From Cucumis sativus (lineage: Eukaryota > Streptophyta > Magnoliopsida > Cucurbitales > Cucurbitaceae), in assembly GCF_000004075.3 (NCBI RefSeq), contig NC_026660.2, forward strand, positions 30,197,498 to 30,261,497: a stretch of 64,000 bases of DNA. Direction: 5' to 3'. The notes beneath the pieces are model-generated. The model was not told where the DNA came from, searched no databases, and worked only from the letters and a program-made list of their open reading frames with translations. Position numbers and translations under genes: made by a program. Positions 24,279 through 37,160 of this stretch are shown here, one piece after another; position 1 is the first letter of the stretch, and every line of letters begins with the position of its first letter.

Positions 24279-25820
24279 GGATGTGTCTCAATAGAAAGGG
24301 AAGGGAATTGAGAGAAAGATGGTAAAGGACATGAAAAAAGCTCAATCTCTGAAGTGGGTCTTCGTATTATGACTCATATTTGGGATTGCCCAAATGAGAG
24401 AGACAGAGTCGTCGTCGTCGTCTTCTCCCGGAATTTGAATTAGGGTTCTTGGTGGTTATAGTGCGTCGGAAGAGAGAAGTGAATTGAGTTGTCAATGGCA
24501 AAGGCAAAGGCAAAGGCATTGTTTCTTCACCTATTTATTTGCTTCAGCAGTGTGATCAGTGTCCCCAAAAATACTCCTTTTTCCACTTCCAGATAAGAAA
24601 TCACCCAAAGCTGCCATCTTTGAATCTCTCTTTCTCCTTCTTCTACTGCACATTCTTCTTTCTAGATATGCATTTTCTTATCATATACAAATTTAATTAT
24701 CTATCTTCTCTAAAGAAAAGGTTGCTTAGATTAACAAACGCTTTTTAATTAGGAATGCCACAAATAATCGAAAATTTAAATACCAAATGAACCTAATGGT
24801 TTGGTTTGATTTTAGAATAAAATTAAACACGTTGATTTATGTGTATAGAAAATAATACTTCTAAGAGTATTATCAAACATCCTCATGATTTATTAAAATT
24901 AAAAAGACATTTGAGCAAAAAAAAAAAAAATTACCATTAAAATTTTAGATATATTTTATCAAAATACAAGTATTGAATATTGCTTCGTAAAATAAAATAT
25001 ATTAACTAAAAAGTATTAATTTCTAATAAATATTTACAAACTATAGTAAAATTTTGAATTCTATGACTGATAGTGTCATCATATACGATCAAGGATAGAA
25101 ATAGCTATTAGTTTATAAATATTTTGTAAAATTTATTATCTTAAAAAGGTTTCATTTTTAAATAATGCAAAAAGAAAAGTAGTAATGTATGTGGCCTACG
25201 ACTTCAATACCTTTCTCACAAATTCACAATTTTACTCGTCTGTTTTTTTCAATACTTTTATTCATATTATACTTTTAATATTATTTTTTTAAGTAAATGA
25301 GTTTACTTGTACAAGTTAGGAAAATTAATTTTATCTTTTTATTTTTTAAAATAAAGGGTATCCAAAAGAAATTATAGAAAGGAGAACAATTCATAAAATA
25401 TATAAACTTTTTCTAAAAAAACAATATTTTTAAAATAACAACATAAATTAAAGTATTTATACCAAAATTTTGAATTATACCAAAACTTCTATTCACTCGA
25501 TATTGGAAGACTATCAGTGCATATTATTAGAATATAAAAATAAATATTTGGTCCAATTTGTTAGTTTTTATAATTTCTAAAAAATAAAGTGTGTTAAATT
25601 TGGTTATTTATCGTTTTGTGTGCGGTGGAATTTTTTATTTTTTAAAAAATCCCTAATAACATAAAAAGGATAGGCTGACGGAGGCACCGACTCGGAGCCC
25701 GTGGAAAATTAGTTTCTTAAAACCCTAGCGAAACCCTTGGAAAATTAGTTCGGGGGCCAATCTCCGTTACCCCTCACAAATTTGCCGCCGGAGACTGACG
25801 AACCCACCGACTCCGCCTCC
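24279..25820. other. Divergent intergenic region
   Basis: Lies between the starts of two divergent genes. Short leaders are expected at each end. The middle (24750-25620) is strongly AT-rich with no gene seen. AAACCCTAGCGAAACCC at about 25720 is a telo-box-like element about 100 bp before the WD40 gene, suiting its ribosome-biogenesis role. Confidence 0.6.
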
Positions 25821-28102
25821 ATGAGTCTCATCGCAGGCTCCTATGAAAATTTCATTTGGGGATTCAAGCTTAGACCTTCCGAACCCCAATCTCTGACGCT
25901 AACACCTTTTTTCTCCTACCATTCTCATATTTCCGCCATCAAAACCGTCGCCGCCGCCGGCCCGGTCGCTGCTTCCGGTGGCAATGATCAAACCATTCAC
26001 CTCTACGACCTCTCCACTACATCCTCTCTCGGGTCACTTCATGATCACTCTGCATACATAACGTCTCTCGCTTTCTATACTCCTCCTAATCTATCGTTCC
26101 CTCGTAACCTTGTCTCTGCTGCTGCAGATGGTTCCGTGTGTATCTACGATACTGACCCTTTTGTACACCTCAAGACTGTGTTGCCTCACAGGAAGGCTGT
26201 TAATGATCTCTCTATCCACCCCTCTGGAAAGCTCGCGTTGACTGTCGGGCATGATGAGTGCTTGGCCATCATCAATTTGGTTCGTGGAAGGAGGAGTTTC
26301 TATTGCAGGTTGGGGAATGAGGCTAGTTTGGTGGATTTTGATGTTGGTGGGGATAAATTTTTCATGGTTATGAAAGAGAAGGTTTCGGTTCATGAGGCAG
26401 AGGATGCGCGGTTGCTGTGTGAGTTCGAGAACAAGAAGCGGGTTTCTTGCATCACGCCCTGCGAGGTCAGTCCCTTTCGTAGGTTTTTCTGTTTTTTTTT
26501 TTTTTTTTTTTTTTGTTGTTGGATTCGTGTTTTAGTTTGTTCTTGGACATTGTGTTGTAGAACTTGGTTTTCATATCTGCTTGGTCTCAAATTTGTGAAT
26601 AACATTGAAAATAGAGATAATAAGGTTGATTTATCCTAAAATTGTTGAACATTTCTTAACTAACACCTCCTCCAGTCTTTGCTAACTCCTAAGCAGCCGT
26701 TTTACCCTCAAGTACTTCGAAAAAAGATGTATACACCTTAATCTGGACATTTTAGAAGAAAAATGTGTATGCGCAAATTCTAGCCTTGGTTTCAAAGAAA
26801 TCTGGGTTAGTTTCTTTTAGGTTTTGGCCCTCTCACGCCTTCTCTCAGTCGATTTTCACGGTTCTTTTGGAATTGTATATTCCATTTCTTAAGGATCCAA
26901 TTTGATTTATTGGCATTGATCTGGATGCGCGTTTGTACTTTGTAGCTAGCTGTTTGTGTTTAAAAAAGAGTCGAGACTTCAGTCCTCTGTATTAGATAAG
27001 CATTCTTCAAGACCAATTAGTTAGTTATGAGAGGAGTAACTCACCTAAGATTGTGAAGTATCTTATCTATATAACGTATGTTACTCAACAGGCCAAGATG
27101 ATGGGTTTTAGGGTTCACCGTTCTTGAGGTAGATCTCAAAAAAAATTTCGATCATCCATCTCAAAATCAAGGATTAACTCATTTATCTTATAATTTGAAG
27201 TGTGAATCTTTCAAACTTTTTTTAGTACTTGTGTTTACAAAAGGTTTCTTTTCCCTGTGTTTATGGAAACTTGGACAGAACGGCATCCTGCTTACAGGTG
27301 GAGACGACCGTTGTCTTACAGCATGGGATGTAAAAAGTGGGAAGGTGGCATATACAATAGAAGAAGCACACCCTGCCCGTGTCAGAGGGATTGTTGTACT
27401 CACTAAGAATTCCTCTGGAGCTTTCACCGATGATGATCCTCATGTAGTTGCATCTGCATCAACAGATGGAGTTATACGTGTTTGGGATGTTCGAATGACT
27501 GCTATTAAAGACAAGCCAAATCCATTAGCTGAGGCAAATACAAAGGCAAGACTGACTTGTCTTGCCGGATCGGCTCTTAAATGTACGATTTCTTTTCTTT
27601 TTCTTCTTGTGTTGCTTTACGGCTTTACCTTCTCTTTTCTATCATGCATTCTCATAATTTGCTTAATATGTTGCACTTTGATATCCATGCTTTCCACTGT
27701 TGTTTTTAATGTGTGTTTTCTTTGGAAACAAAATGCATATGCCACTTCTCACTTACACCTTACCTCCTTTGGTAAATTTAGTTTTGGTTTCTTTCAATAT
27801 TAAGCCACTTTTCCCACTAGATTTCGTACTTCTAAAGTAACTGAGTTAAATTCTTGTTTAAAAAAACTTCTTTTCTAGTTTTCAAAATTTGCCTTGATTT
27901 TGGTAGGAAGTAGATAACAAAGCAAGAAATTTAGATGTGAAAATAGTTGTTCAAAAACTAAACCAAAATTTAAACGAAATACAGTGTTGACCATTTTAAT
28001 CCATTTTTTTTTTTTTTGTCTTAATCAGCTCTTCGGCGACCACAAACTGGGAAGAACACATCTGATGAAGGCCAGGTCGTACCAAGTGTGATTGAAACTT
28101 AA
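25821..28102 (+). CDS. PAK1-interacting-protein-1-like WD40 protein (Mak11 family)
   Basis: Beta-propeller protein; its yeast relative Mak11 works in 60S ribosomal subunit assembly in the nucleolus and its animal relative is PAK1IP1. Exons 25821-26465, 27279-27582 and 28029-28102 encode 340 residues. The N-terminus MSLIAGSYENFIWGFKL is typical of the family. WD-type blades include AASGGNDQTIHLYDL, VSAAADGSVCIYD, LTGGDDRCLTAWDVKSGK and VASASTDGVIRVWDVR. The start is the first ATG; the frame is open 13 codons further upstream from a TTG, without an ATG. A T21-class homopolymer (about 26492-26514) lies just inside intron 1. The C-terminal tail after LRRPQTGKN is short and polar. Confidence 0.92.
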
Positions 28103-28600
28103 TAGTAGTATTCATTGAGCTTGGCTGATTATTTCATGTTGCTGGCTACTGGGGGTGAGAACTGTCCTCCATAGGTTTCCCCTGTATGTCTCCGCTGTAC
28201 TAAATTTTGACAAGAAATTTTTCTGTTTATATTGATTCGCATAGGAGAGATTATTTAATCTTTTTACTCCAATTTTTGTTGGTGGGTTGGCAATAGTATA
28301 CAGAGCTGTGGCTTGCTTTGTGCTGCATGAATTCTACAAGTAATAGTTCAACATTTTGGCATCAACTACTTTTCAATTATAGTACATTAGAGTATAGTTC
28401 AACTAGATTATGTAACTTTCTAAAACTGTTATGAAAACTTGTTAAAGAAATGCAATCTCGAAAATTTCGGGGAAATATTAAATGTTGAGGCTATAGTTAC
28501 AAGAGACTTGTCCCTTTTTTTCTTGAGACAATTTGTACGATAGATGGCGTATGTTTTACATCACAGGTTGCATCTGTTTGATTTAGCAAAAAATGTTTAA

Positions 28601-28660
28601 AGAAAATGCAGGAGTCATATTTAAATATAAAGAAAATGCAGGAGTCATATTTAAATATAG
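28601..28660. repeat. Perfect 30-bp tandem duplication
   Basis: Two identical adjacent copies, starting AGAAAATGCAGGAGTCATAT at 28601 and 28631. Identity implies a recent slippage event. Confidence 0.9.
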
Positions 28661-28857
28661 TGCAAGAATATAACAGAGTTATTCTGATTTGGTTTTTCTA
28701 GTTCACTTAATTAAAAAGATACCCATAACGTGTAAATTTGTGTAAGGGATTATTTGTTAGCTATAGTTTTTTTTCTTTTTCGAGTACAATTAAGGGTGAA
28801 AAAGTTGAATCACACACTTTTTTTATTTTTAACACATACATAATTGTGTTAAGTTTT

Positions 28858-29016
28858 TATTTAATTTTCGACTATGATTAGAGATGTTACGATTTCAATA
28901 TTTAAAACTTATTTAATTTTCGACTATGATTAGAGATGTTACGATCTCAATATTTAAAGCTTAAACATGTCATGTTTACGATTTCAATATTTAAAACTTA
29001 AACATGTCATGTTTAT
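28858..29016. repeat. Nested tandem repeats (52-bp and 37-bp periods)
   Basis: A unit containing TTAATTTTCGACTATGATTA occurs at 28861 and 28913 (period 52). The tail containing ACGATTTCAATATTTAAA plus CTTAAACATGTCATGTTT is duplicated again from 28941 to 28978 (period 37). Confidence 0.85.
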
Positions 29017-30250
29017 TGATTAATTGCAAGATATTTTTTAAAAAATTATTATAGTTTGAGAAAAAAATATAATACGTATGCAAATTTTATTTACTTCTTT
29101 AATTCAAGTAAATATGAGATATGATTATGATTTTTACTTTAATTCAAGTATGTGGCTATTTATTAGATATGATTTTTTATAGTAAAACCACCTAAACTCA
29201 TATAGCTAAAGAGATTTTAACTCGTTTTTCTCGACAATTAAAAATTGTTTGGTGATGCATAATAAAATAATTTTACAACTTAATATAATCTAAAATTGTT
29301 TTATGTTAGTAATCTTGATTACATTCTACCTTTCTGGTCGAAAAAGGAGATATCTGACTGGACGAGGAAGTCAAATGTCACAGCATAGGGATGCATACGA
29401 ACATTTTTCCACAAACAACAAAAAAATGGAAACGGAGATCGAGAAAAATAGAGAAAAGGGTGGGAGCAGTATCACTGACGACTCTTCACGGACAGCGATT
29501 GCTCCTCCGTAGCTTCTCGTTCGTATACCCATGATTTCGCTGCTGATTCCAATTTCTCTTTGCCCAATCAACTCTGATCGCTTCCAATTCACGCATCATC
29601 TCAATGCATCGGTTGCATTGTAATCAAACTATTCCTCTTTTCAGCTCCGTCTCACCTTTCCGATGGTTCCAAGTAACTCCGCCCGCCACATCTTGTGTAT
29701 CCAATTTTCAGTTCTATACTTCTCTTTCATGTTTAGATTCATGGTCATCCTTTATGGTTGGATCACGTTAGGAATATGTAGAGTTAATTGAGTGATGTAA
29801 ATTTATGTTACGTTTGTCCATTGCAATTTCCTGTTTCTCGTATTTTATTGGACTTTGGAATGGTCTAGTGTGGAAGACAGCCTTTTAAGTTCCTGTTATG
29901 TGTATGCGTAATCAATTTCATCTGGTTAGCCATATTCGAGATGGTGTCGTTATTTGGATTCACTCAATTGATTTTTATGTTATGTTTGGGTGGGAACTAT
30001 GAACGTAGAGAAGGTTATAACTTATATATATGTGTTTTGGTTGTTGGAAGGGAATGCTACTTCAGGTTGCTATGCGATATGGTTTGTATTTGTATTTTGT
30101 TTGGTTTAAACTCAACTTGCAGTTTGGCATTTCGCAGGGCCTCAGTAGCTGACAGAAGATTCTTGTCCTGTCTTCTTGTGCAATAGCTTGAAACATAGGA
30201 GCAGTTGCAAGTTCCTAGAACTTTTTTTAAGGGTCTTCCCATTTAAGATT

Positions 30251-33200
30251 ATGAAATCTATGGATTTGGATGGAAGCAGCAGTTTAGTGGCCTCTGAAGG
30301 GTCTGGATCAGTTCCAGCTGGACATGTACAAGCAAGGAGACATACAGGTAACCTAACCTCTATGATAAAATAATGGATACAATTAGCGATGTCTTTTCAA
30401 GCCCTGGACAGAATAGTAAAGTCCTTTGATAACTGAGTAGTCCTGGATTGAAAACCCCCAACAACTATTTACTTTGAATATTAAATATCCAGTTAGTTAT
30501 ATCGTTCACCAATTTTTAAGGTTTTGGCAATAGTCTAATTTTTTAACTTTGTAAATCTAGTGGTTTAGTTGATATGAATTGTGTGTGCTGTAACTGGGAC
30601 GATCAACTGATTCTGGTTTTGGAAAGCTACATATTATTCAGGGTTGATTAGTGTAGTATGAAGGCATCTCTTTTGTCCTCTCGTTACTAAAATAACCTCT
30701 AGATGTAAATTGCAGACTTTAAAAGTGAAGGTTTGCTATAAATGGAAGTTGCCAGTTCCCACGTACAAAGAAAAGCGTCTTAGTATTCATAATTACAGTT
30801 CAACATTGCCAACCATCTTGAAATAAAAGTAGCACTCATGTGTTTCTCTCGTGCTTTTTAAATGTTTTATGGAAGTTCAGACTTTTGTATGCTTTTGGAT
30901 GTTTGATTAAAATTTAATATGGATTTTAAAAATGAAGTTCAATGGGTGGAATTATAGATTGATATAGGACTAGAAATCAAGAAACAGATGCAGTGTGGAC
31001 TTTTTTGGGATAGTAGCACAAGAATAGTGTTTCTAGTATGCACAAAGAGAGCCTGGATCATAAAAAAATTTAACTTCCATGCCCGATGATGGGAGGAACT
31101 TGGAGATCTAATAGGCTAATAACCAGTCAAGTAAGGAAGTAGGCATGGCATCAAGTTCTTATGATGGCTTAGTTACTCTTAGTATTGCTTTGTCTTTGAA
31201 GTATAATATAGCACTTTAGATGAATGGTTTGAGTTGTCTAAATTTTAACAGACTTGGAGATGATATCTTGAACCCTTGCGGCATGGCTGCATCACATGCT
31301 CCTTCCAGTCCGGTCATCTCTGTCTTTTGCCTGTATTTGCACTCCAAAGCATTTGACTTGTGGAAAATATGTACAGTAGACTTCAGGTAGCTAGTGTGTA
31401 CAATCATGTTAAATGACCACAGGAAAGGTGGATAGTTGGTAGAAAAAGATGTGAAGCTTGATCTTGTGAAAATGCTTTCCTTTTCTTTTGGGCCTTTGTG
31501 GGTTTATATATAGCATGCGTAATTCGTCTTCCATTTGTTCGAGAAGTATGCAATGACCAAGACATTTGACAGCCCTATTGGTTTATAGTTTGTCACTTTA
31601 TTTACAAATGCTAGGAAATCATTATATTTTGGATTCTCTTGGATGCTTTATTCTTTTATTGTTAAAATTATTGTTGGCAATTAAGTTAAGACTTTGTGGC
31701 AACCTTCTGCAAGTCAATTTTGTTGACTTTTTTCTCTTCACTTGATGTATTCTTGTAAACATTGTGCAATTGTTACACCAAATGCAGCCTATTATCGTTT
31801 TACACAACAGAGCCTCCCAGCTTGTAAGCCTGTGTTAACTCCTACATGGGTGAGTTTTTTAATGTTGCCTGACTTGACACATAATTCTTTTATAATTCTT
31901 CACTGTACATTAATTATCATGGATCTTAGAATGTTGCTTATCCCTTCTGCAGGTTATTTCTATTTTCCTTTTAATGGGAATTATTTTCGTTCCTGTTGGG
32001 TTTCTTGTCCTTCATACTTCCCACAGTGTAAGTGTTCTTTAACATTACTCTTCAATTGCTTTTCTTTTATTTATCTAGACACGTAGTTCTATAGAGTGTG
32101 AGATAAGTGATAGTTGAAATGCCCGTGCAGGTTGCTGAAATTGTATACAGATATGATACTGAATGTGTACCTGTGTCATATAAAAATAATATGGTGGCGT
32201 ATATTAAAGATAGTTCAGTTCCTAAGCTTTGTTCCTTTTCCATAAAGGTATGCCTATATTTTGTGCTTAGCACACTTATATTTGGATTTTGCATTGAACA
32301 CATTGTTCCATTAACTATATTTTGTGTACTTCAACAATAGATATAAGGATACAATTAAAATATATATTTATACATTATATATTCTTTCAGCGGTGGATTA
32401 GTTTGTTACCAGGAAACTATTGGTCTATTATGGAACAATTGAAAAAAAAAGGAGAGTGAGTTTTCAGGCCGACTTAAGATAAGAAAATGCAGTGATCTCC
32501 CTTTGGAAGGAAGGATGACAAATTTGTGGCGTTCAAGTTTTGATTCGGATTAAGAACTCCACTTGCGCCAATAAACAACAGTATAGAGTGATTCAGAAAT
32601 TCATCTGTGATTAATGTCAAACATTTTTTATGTTATCATTATCAATGACTTTTGTTTTTTATGCCTTCATATTACCACCGATAAATAAGGGTAATGGGAA
32701 CAGGGCCCTCTTTTGGTCTAAGAAGCACAAATACCAATGACATCATTTTTTAAAACCTAGGACACGGACATAACATGAGAATATGTGATTATAAAATATA
32801 CATTACACACAAGAAGGAAATTTAAAGTCAAGTTTAGGCAATCATGTGCTACAAAAAGGAAATATACACGTATACATTTTTAATATACAAGAAGGAAGTA
32901 TACAATTTAAAGTCAAGTTTCGTCATTCAATCCTACGACACCATGCTTCTTAGCCCTTAGACTCTACTTCTTCTCTATGCCCTCTTTTTTTTGCTATTAA
33001 TTTTATTTTAATACGTTTATAGGTCAACAAGACTATGAAAGCTCCAATTTACATCTACTATCAACTAGATAACTACTATCAGAACCACCGGAGGTAATGA
33101 CCTTATTTTGTTCTTTGTAATGATGCTTGATTTTGTATTAATTCGTCTATTTATTTCAGCTATTATTTCACCTGAAGGTCCTTATTCTGAAATACTAATT

Positions 33201-35529
33201 AGGCCATACTATCATTCACTATTCAGACACTTGATCTTGTTTTGTTCGTAAACTTCAGGTATGTCAAAAGTAGAAGTGACAAGCAGCTGTTACATGGACT
33301 GGCATACAACGATACAAGTTCCTGCAAACCATTACAGTCGCATAATGGACTTCCAATTGTCCCATGTGGGTTGATAGCATGGAGTTTGTTCAATGACACG
33401 TATAGGTTTGTCCTTGGGAAATCTGAATTGAAGGTGGACAGGAAGAACATTGCATGGGCAAGTGACCGTGAACATAAATTTGGAAAGCACGTATATCCTT
33501 TTAACTTTCAAAATGGAAGCTTGATTGGTGGTGGAAATCTAGATCGAAACATTCCTGTAAGTGCTATTAGTATACAGACTTCAATTTTTTTTGTATAAGA
33601 AACAGATATATTCATAGAACAAAAGAGAAACAGCCCAAGGGCAAGGCAGGCCCTCCCCAAGAAAAACTGAAGAATAAGGGTCTTCCAATGGTTGAATTTC
33701 ACGTTATATTAGAATCATTTAGTATTCTTTTATTAATATATTGGACCAAGGGGCTTGCTGTGATTGTCTGCAAGAAAATGGGTTTGGGTCTCAAACTCAA
33801 GACGACAATAATCAGAAAATATTTTTAAAGTGCTCAAGGCAAGCTTGAAAACTTAAAGCTTCTCAACATTCTTTGCTTTCTCTAGATGTATTCCTTAGAC
33901 TGTATGCTTTCTTTCCATCCGAACCTCCCATATAAAATTTCCATGAGGACCTTGGCTTTCATTCCAAACAGATAATCTGGAATGCTTCCAAAAGAAAACC
34001 ATAAATTTTGAACACTGGAAAAGTGTTGGAATATATAGCTTTGAGTTTCCTCGTTTTTTCTACATAAGCAACATTTTTTTAGAGGAGCCCACTATTTGAG
34101 TCTTCTTTGGATAACATTAGCTTCACTTATTCCCTCTAGCAAAGTTCCAGAGTAAGAATCTGTTTCACCCCTCTTTATGGATTCCAAAGAGTCAAATGGA
34201 GCTATAAAACATATAGCTATAGGTATATTGGGCAACTCGTCAATTTTTGTATCATATAAGGACTCATCAAATCTGAAATTCCACTAAAGACTATCCATAA
34301 CCCAAGGGAAAATTCTGGAAGGGCTATGGAAAAGATTTTGCTTCAAGGGACTATCTGACCAATTTGTAAACCAATGAGTAATACCAAGGCAACATGCTAG
34401 GCTTTTTCTGGAACCCATTTATTTATGATGTGAACTGGAAATGAAGTATGACTAAGGTATAAACTTGTGGGTGGATATGTGTTACTTCTCTAAGTAGAGT
34501 TGTAGGTCTGTCTCACTATACATCTTCACATTTATTAAACTTGCATGTGGATTTTTAAGCTGGTGGTTAAATATTTAGTTTTTTTTTTTTCTTCTCAAAG
34601 TCCATTTGAATAATCTGGCTGCAATAAATACTTTGGCTTATGATGTTCATTCCTCTTTGGTTGCCGGCTCTTATTTCATACATTAGCTGAGTGATCATGA
34701 AGATCTAATTGTCTGGATGCGCACTGCCGCTCTTCCAAGCTTCAGAAAGTTATATGGTAGAATTGAAGAAGATTTGCATGCTGATGATGTTTTAGATATA
34801 AAAATAATGAACAACTACAACACTTACAGCTTTGGAGGAACAAAGAAACTTGTTATTTCAACATCAAGCTGGTTGGGGGGAAGAAATGATTTCCTTGGAT
34901 GTGCCTACATTTTTCTGGGATCTTCTTCGCTCCTGGTTTCTATATTCTTCACATTGCTACACATGAAATCGAGGTAAAATTCCAAAGTTGTGGAACTTCT
35001 TTTTGTATGTCTCTTTCCGTAATGTTACATATTACATTATACATCATACATTGTTGCTTACCTGGACTATAGTCCCCGGGCATAATTATTACATTTTTCC
35101 ACTGAACGTGAACTTTTATGTATTTCATAATGACGTTAGACGTACAACAACTCTAGTCTCTACTATCCTGCTTATGCTTGATATCCTACCACTGTGCCCA
35201 CTTTTCCGGTGGTCGTACTGTTCTCTTATTCTTATTAAAACATTCTTAATTTCGATAAACAAGACTACTCTTCTCTAGTTTGGAATGGCTTTTTGAATGT
35301 TTGAAAACATTTTAAACACTTAAAAAGTCATTTCAAATTAACTAACTAGCCTCATGTTGACGGATATTTATATTTATTAGAGGATTTCTATTACTAATTT
35401 CCATTTTAATGGAGGGGGGATTTAATTAGGTTGATATTTGTCCATTATTCTTCTTTCTTGATTTGTTCTGGCAGGCCCTTCAGGGAAATAAACTTCTCGT
35501 CTAGGAATAAAGGCAGCAGTACGGATTAA
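30251..35529 (+). CDS. ALIS: ALA-interacting subunit (CDC50/Lem3 family), ALIS4-like
   Basis: Beta subunit of P4-ATPase phospholipid flippases, needed for their ER exit and activity. Exons: 30251-30347, 31788-31849, 31953-32027, 32131-32247, 33023-33093, 33259-33556, 34687-34973, 35475-35529; 353 residues. Two membrane spans enclose a large lumenal domain: VISIFLLMGIIFVPVGFLVL (about 54-73) and FLGCAYIFLGSSSLLVSIFF (about 309-328). The ectodomain has the family blocks YYQLDNYYQNHRRYVKSRSD, LPIVPCGLIAWSLFNDTYRF, PLSDHEDLIVWMRTAALPSF and NNYNTYSFGG, paired cysteines, and N-glycosylation sequons (NKT, NDT twice, NGS). The N-terminal region resembles the Arabidopsis ALIS4 branch from memory. The start ATG has no better in-frame ATG upstream; a second Met is at codon 4. 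Intron 6 carries an antisense LINE relic. Confidence 0.95.
33583..34450 (-). mobile_element. 5'-truncated antisense LINE relic in ALIS intron 6
   Basis: Read on the minus strand from 34418, one frame shows THWFTNWSDSPLKQNLF, then IKRGETDSYSG, then the zf-RVT signature WAPLKKCCLCRKNEETQSYI and QNLWFSFG, followed by MEILYGRFGWKESIQSKEYI. This is the order found at the end of plant LINE ORF2 proteins. Three in-frame stops across about 190 codons show it is dead. The T-run at about 33583-33591 on the plus strand would be the poly(A) end of the insertion, giving a 5'-truncated LINE of 800-870 bp. Target duplications were not resolved. Confidence 0.65.
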
Positions 35530-36733
35530 TGATATATTGCTGTGAGTAGTTAGTTTCATAAAGACCGCAAGTTTCAAAGAAAGAAGAATATACTCTTTGG
35601 GTACGACCGTTCGTCGGTATGTTACATTTTCATCTCAATTATGTGCCAGCCTACTGTTACGTGACTGATAAAAATTGAAACATTGCTAAGGTAGAAAGTG
35701 GTAGCTATTTTTCATTGTAAATATGCTGAACTTGCTCAATCTATAGAACACACACAAGTTATAGTGAATGAAAAGTTGTATTAAACTTTACGCCTTTTTT
35801 TCCTAATATTACATAGACATCAAATTTGTAGACAATTTTTTGATATTTGTATTAAGAAAATTTAATGCTTGTGGTGTTTTAATTTTGGTGGAAATATCAG
35901 TGTGAATGGATATTTCTACAAAAATTACATGAAAATATTTAATGGAAGCTCAAGGACGGTGTAAATTGATTGAATTTCAATAGCAATCTCAAAGTAACCA
36001 ATAATTCAACAAAGATATTTTAAATTCCATTGGGATCTTCGTACCTTTCCAACATCCATAAATCTTCATGCTCAATTAATACACCAAAATCGCTCCTTGA
36101 AGCTTCTGACACTTGTCAAGGATTTCACACATTTTTAATAACTGACATTGAATTTTGTCAGCATTAACATGCCGATAGGCCAGAAAATTTAGAAACGTGG
36201 CATATGGAATTGCCAATCATAGTTAAATTTTGAAGAGGGCAAATGCAAAAGCAAATTGGTCCCATCAAATTTTGGACTATACCCTAAATACCACAAATTA
36301 GTCTCCTAGAAAGGTCTGGGAAAGAGATCGGTCATTTGAGAGAGCTTCAAGAATTACATTTTTGTAAGCTAGATCTATGAAAATTGTTTTTAAAAAAATT
36401 GGATTAAAAGCAAAAGTAAATATTGGATGGATTTTAACCGATTAAAGATGTGAATCTAAATATCAAATTGAGTTTGAGTGATTAATAGTGTGTTTTAGAG
36501 TGATGACAAATAGGTGTGTGTGTGTGTGTGTGTGTTAGGTGTATCACCCAGAGCCAAAATATTGATTTCAAGTATTCCCCACATCCATTCAGCTCCTAGT
36601 CTAAGAAAATCCTCAATAAATATCACCCGAAGGCTTGGATTCACTCTCAGGCTCTCAACAAGACCAATTAGAACTCATAGAGAGCATCACATTCTCAACC
36701 ACCATCCTCCAACAATCGAACCCCTCTGAAAAA
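35530..36733. other. Spacer after ALIS
   Basis: ALIS 3' UTR (probably to about 35850), then AT-rich DNA, a GT microsatellite and the leader of the next gene. An ATAAATAT run near 36616 could be its TATA element. No other gene. Confidence 0.6.
36514..36535. repeat. (GT)11 microsatellite
   Basis: Perfect GT run about 200 bp before the next ATG, with potential for length variation in a promoter region. Confidence 0.9.
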
Positions 36734-36988
36734 ATGGCAAATTCTCGTATAGCAAGGTTTGTTACCGAGGTTGCACCACCACAGATTATCAGTGTCATGA
36801 GGCGCCGCACATCAAAAGTGTTGGATACCATCAGTGAAGAGGATAGAGAGTGCAACAAGAATGAATATCCTGCTGCTCCCCCAAGAAGCCTATCATCGTC
36901 AACCACCTCTGCCTCTATGGTTGTTGCTGCCAATTCTATGTACTTCGTCCGAAACATAAGCAGACCTTTCTCCAAAATCAATGATTGA
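36734..36988 (+). CDS. Small plant protein of unknown function (84 aa)
   Basis: A single exon encodes 84 residues beginning MANSRIARFVTEVAPPQIIS followed by VMRRRTSKVLDTISEEDRE. The first half is a basic, probably helical segment; the second is Ser/Pro-rich and ends SMYFVRNISRPFSKIND. I recall plant proteins that share the MANSRIARF..EVAPPQ opening and are described only as uncharacterised. The frame is open back to about 36635 without an ATG, so the ATG at 36734 is the start. It converges on the helicase gene, with the 3' ends about 600 bp apart across a tandem repeat. No function is assigned. Confidence 0.8.
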   Translation: MANSRIARFVTEVAPPQIISVMRRRTSKVLDTISEEDRECNKNEYPAAPPRSLSSSTTSASMVVAANSMYFVRNISRPFSKIND

Positions 36989-37160
36989 ATCTGTGTGATT
37001 TTGAGTGGATAATAGGGGCCTTATATAAGGCTTCAACACCATCTCCTGTCATTGAATTTTCATGTCCTTGTCGACCGAGTCCCGGAACTTTGTATTTGCA
37101 TGGTTTCCAGTGAACTTGCTAAGTCTGTAAAATGCAACCATGTGTATAGTTAGGCTAGAA

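Larger units (their letters stand above)
28103..30250. other. Spacer and 5' leader of the ALIS gene
   Basis: Begins with the WD40 gene's 3' UTR, then tandem repeats at 28601-28660 and 28858-29016. From about 29480 the DNA becomes less AT-rich and C/T-rich (29500-29720), consistent with a non-coding first exon. A likely acceptor (tttcgcag) at about 30138 would start the exon that carries the ALIS ATG. Leader splicing is inferred. Confidence 0.5.

Noticed and set aside
25782-25820. Thirteen-codon extension of the WD40 protein
   Set aside because: It starts at TTG. The ATG at 25821 gives the family N-terminus MSLIAGSYE-type.
29303-29592. Frames on both strands before ALIS
   Set aside because: This is probably the non-coding first exon and leader of ALIS; the peptides are low-complexity and unmatched.
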